DNA of 5,716 bases from an uncultured Parabacteroides sp. GTDB lineage: Bacteria; Bacteroidota; Bacteroidia; Bacteroidales; Tannerellaceae. This document shows, piece after piece, positions 5,352 to 5,716 of this stretch. The stretch covers positions 1 through 5,716 of the forward strand of contig URGO01000175.1 of the NCBI GenBank assembly GCA_900547435.1. Reading direction: 5' to 3'. Both the position numbers and the translations under genes were made by a program. Numbering within the stretch: the first letter of the stretch is position 1; the number at the start of each line of letters is the position of its first letter. The notes under the pieces were generated by a model, which was given only the letters and a program-made list of their open reading frames with translations, searched no databases and had not been told where the DNA came from.

Positions 5352-5716
5352 CTATCTTTTAGCCGGGATGCTTCTTGATGAACTCTTTTTGCGGGAAGGT
5401 CTGGATTGTTTGTGGGGACGTCCCTGCTTCCTGGCTTTCTCTTCTGGCTTGTACTCAGGTACCTCTCCAAATTGAGGATCAATAGGTATCTTGTATACCG
5501 TTTGTCCTAAGAAATTTTCGATACGTTTGAAAGCGGCCTGCTCCTCTTTGCCTACGAAAGTGATTGCCAATCCCTCTCCATTGGTCCCTCGTGCGGTTCG
5601 TCCGATACGGTGTACATAATCTTCCGGGTCATGTGGAATATCGAAGTTAATCACAAGCCGGATGTCATTGATGTCGATACCTCGTGCTACGACATCCGTA
5701 GCAACCAAGATATCCA
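5352..5716 (-). CDS. DEAD-box ATP-dependent RNA helicase, C-terminal part (partial)
   Basis: Only the last 120 or so residues are inside the window; the gene continues beyond base 5716. The visible part starts within the second RecA-like domain: DILVATDVVARGIDI is motif V, and YVHRIGRTAR is motif VI with its arginine finger. After FLGQTVYKIPIDP the protein ends in a basic, Lys/Arg/Ser-rich tail of about 35 residues (GRPHKQSRPSRKKSSSRS), a likely unstructured RNA-binding extension as seen in RhlE-like helicases of Bacteroidetes. Such enzymes unwind short RNA duplexes in ribosome assembly or mRNA turnover. The TTG at 5706-5708 is an internal Leu codon of motif V, not a start. The gene ends 110 bases before pfp, and I see no clear terminator hairpin in the gap, so some read-through into pfp is possible. 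The exact subgroup cannot be fixed without the missing N-terminal domain. Confidence 0.95.
   Translation of the reverse strand, partial: DILVATDVVARGIDINDIRLVINFDIPHDPEDYVHRIGRTARGTNGEGLAITFVGKEEQAAFKRIENFLGQTVYKIPIDPQFGEVPEYKPEEKARKQGRPHKQSRPSRKKSSSRSIPAKR

Overview
The window comes from a Bacteroidales bacterium, most likely Bacteroides or Parabacteroides. This is inferred from a long-form pyrophosphate-dependent phosphofructokinase with a Bacteroidetes-type promoter element (TATCTTTG, fitting the TAnnTTTG -7 consensus), start codons without clear Shine-Dalgarno sequences, and small families common in that order (DUF6140, DUF2442/DUF4160, YkvA/DUF1232). The species cannot be fixed from the sequence alone.

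Left part, plus strand, 1-1288: an AT-rich accessory cluster that enters the window already in progress. A 14-codon tail of an upstream frame ends in TAA at 45-47. It overlaps by one base (TAATG) the ATG of a 192-residue protein with two helical, highly charged C-terminal repeats. That gene overlaps in the same way (TAATG at 623-627) a YkvA-type DUF1232 membrane protein. Eleven bases later comes a 73-residue DUF6140 protein, and a strong terminator closes the unit. Base composition changes sharply inside the DUF6140 gene: its first half resembles the AT-rich cluster and its second half resembles the flanking genome.

Middle, plus strand, 1344-1770: the wreck of a DUF4160 gene. Only its C-terminal part survives, with an in-frame stop. 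Nine bases downstream is an intact DUF2442 gene, the usual partner of DUF4160, followed by another strong terminator.

Right part, minus strand, 1817-5716: chromosomal-type genes. Read in the direction of transcription they are the C-terminal third or so of a DEAD-box RNA helicase (cut by the window edge), pfp with its own -7 element, leader palindrome and terminator, a DUF2971-like protein of unknown function, and a LacX-type aldose 1-epimerase family protein. Pfp catalyses the reversible PPi-linked step of glycolysis. The epimerase-family protein may handle sugar anomers, so a loose carbohydrate theme is possible, but the terminator after pfp argues against a single operon.

The most unusual parts are the TAATG-coupled repeat-protein/YkvA cluster, the mosaic DUF6140 gene and the broken DUF4160 next to an intact DUF2442. 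I see no RNA genes, CRISPR array, insertion sequence or attachment site.
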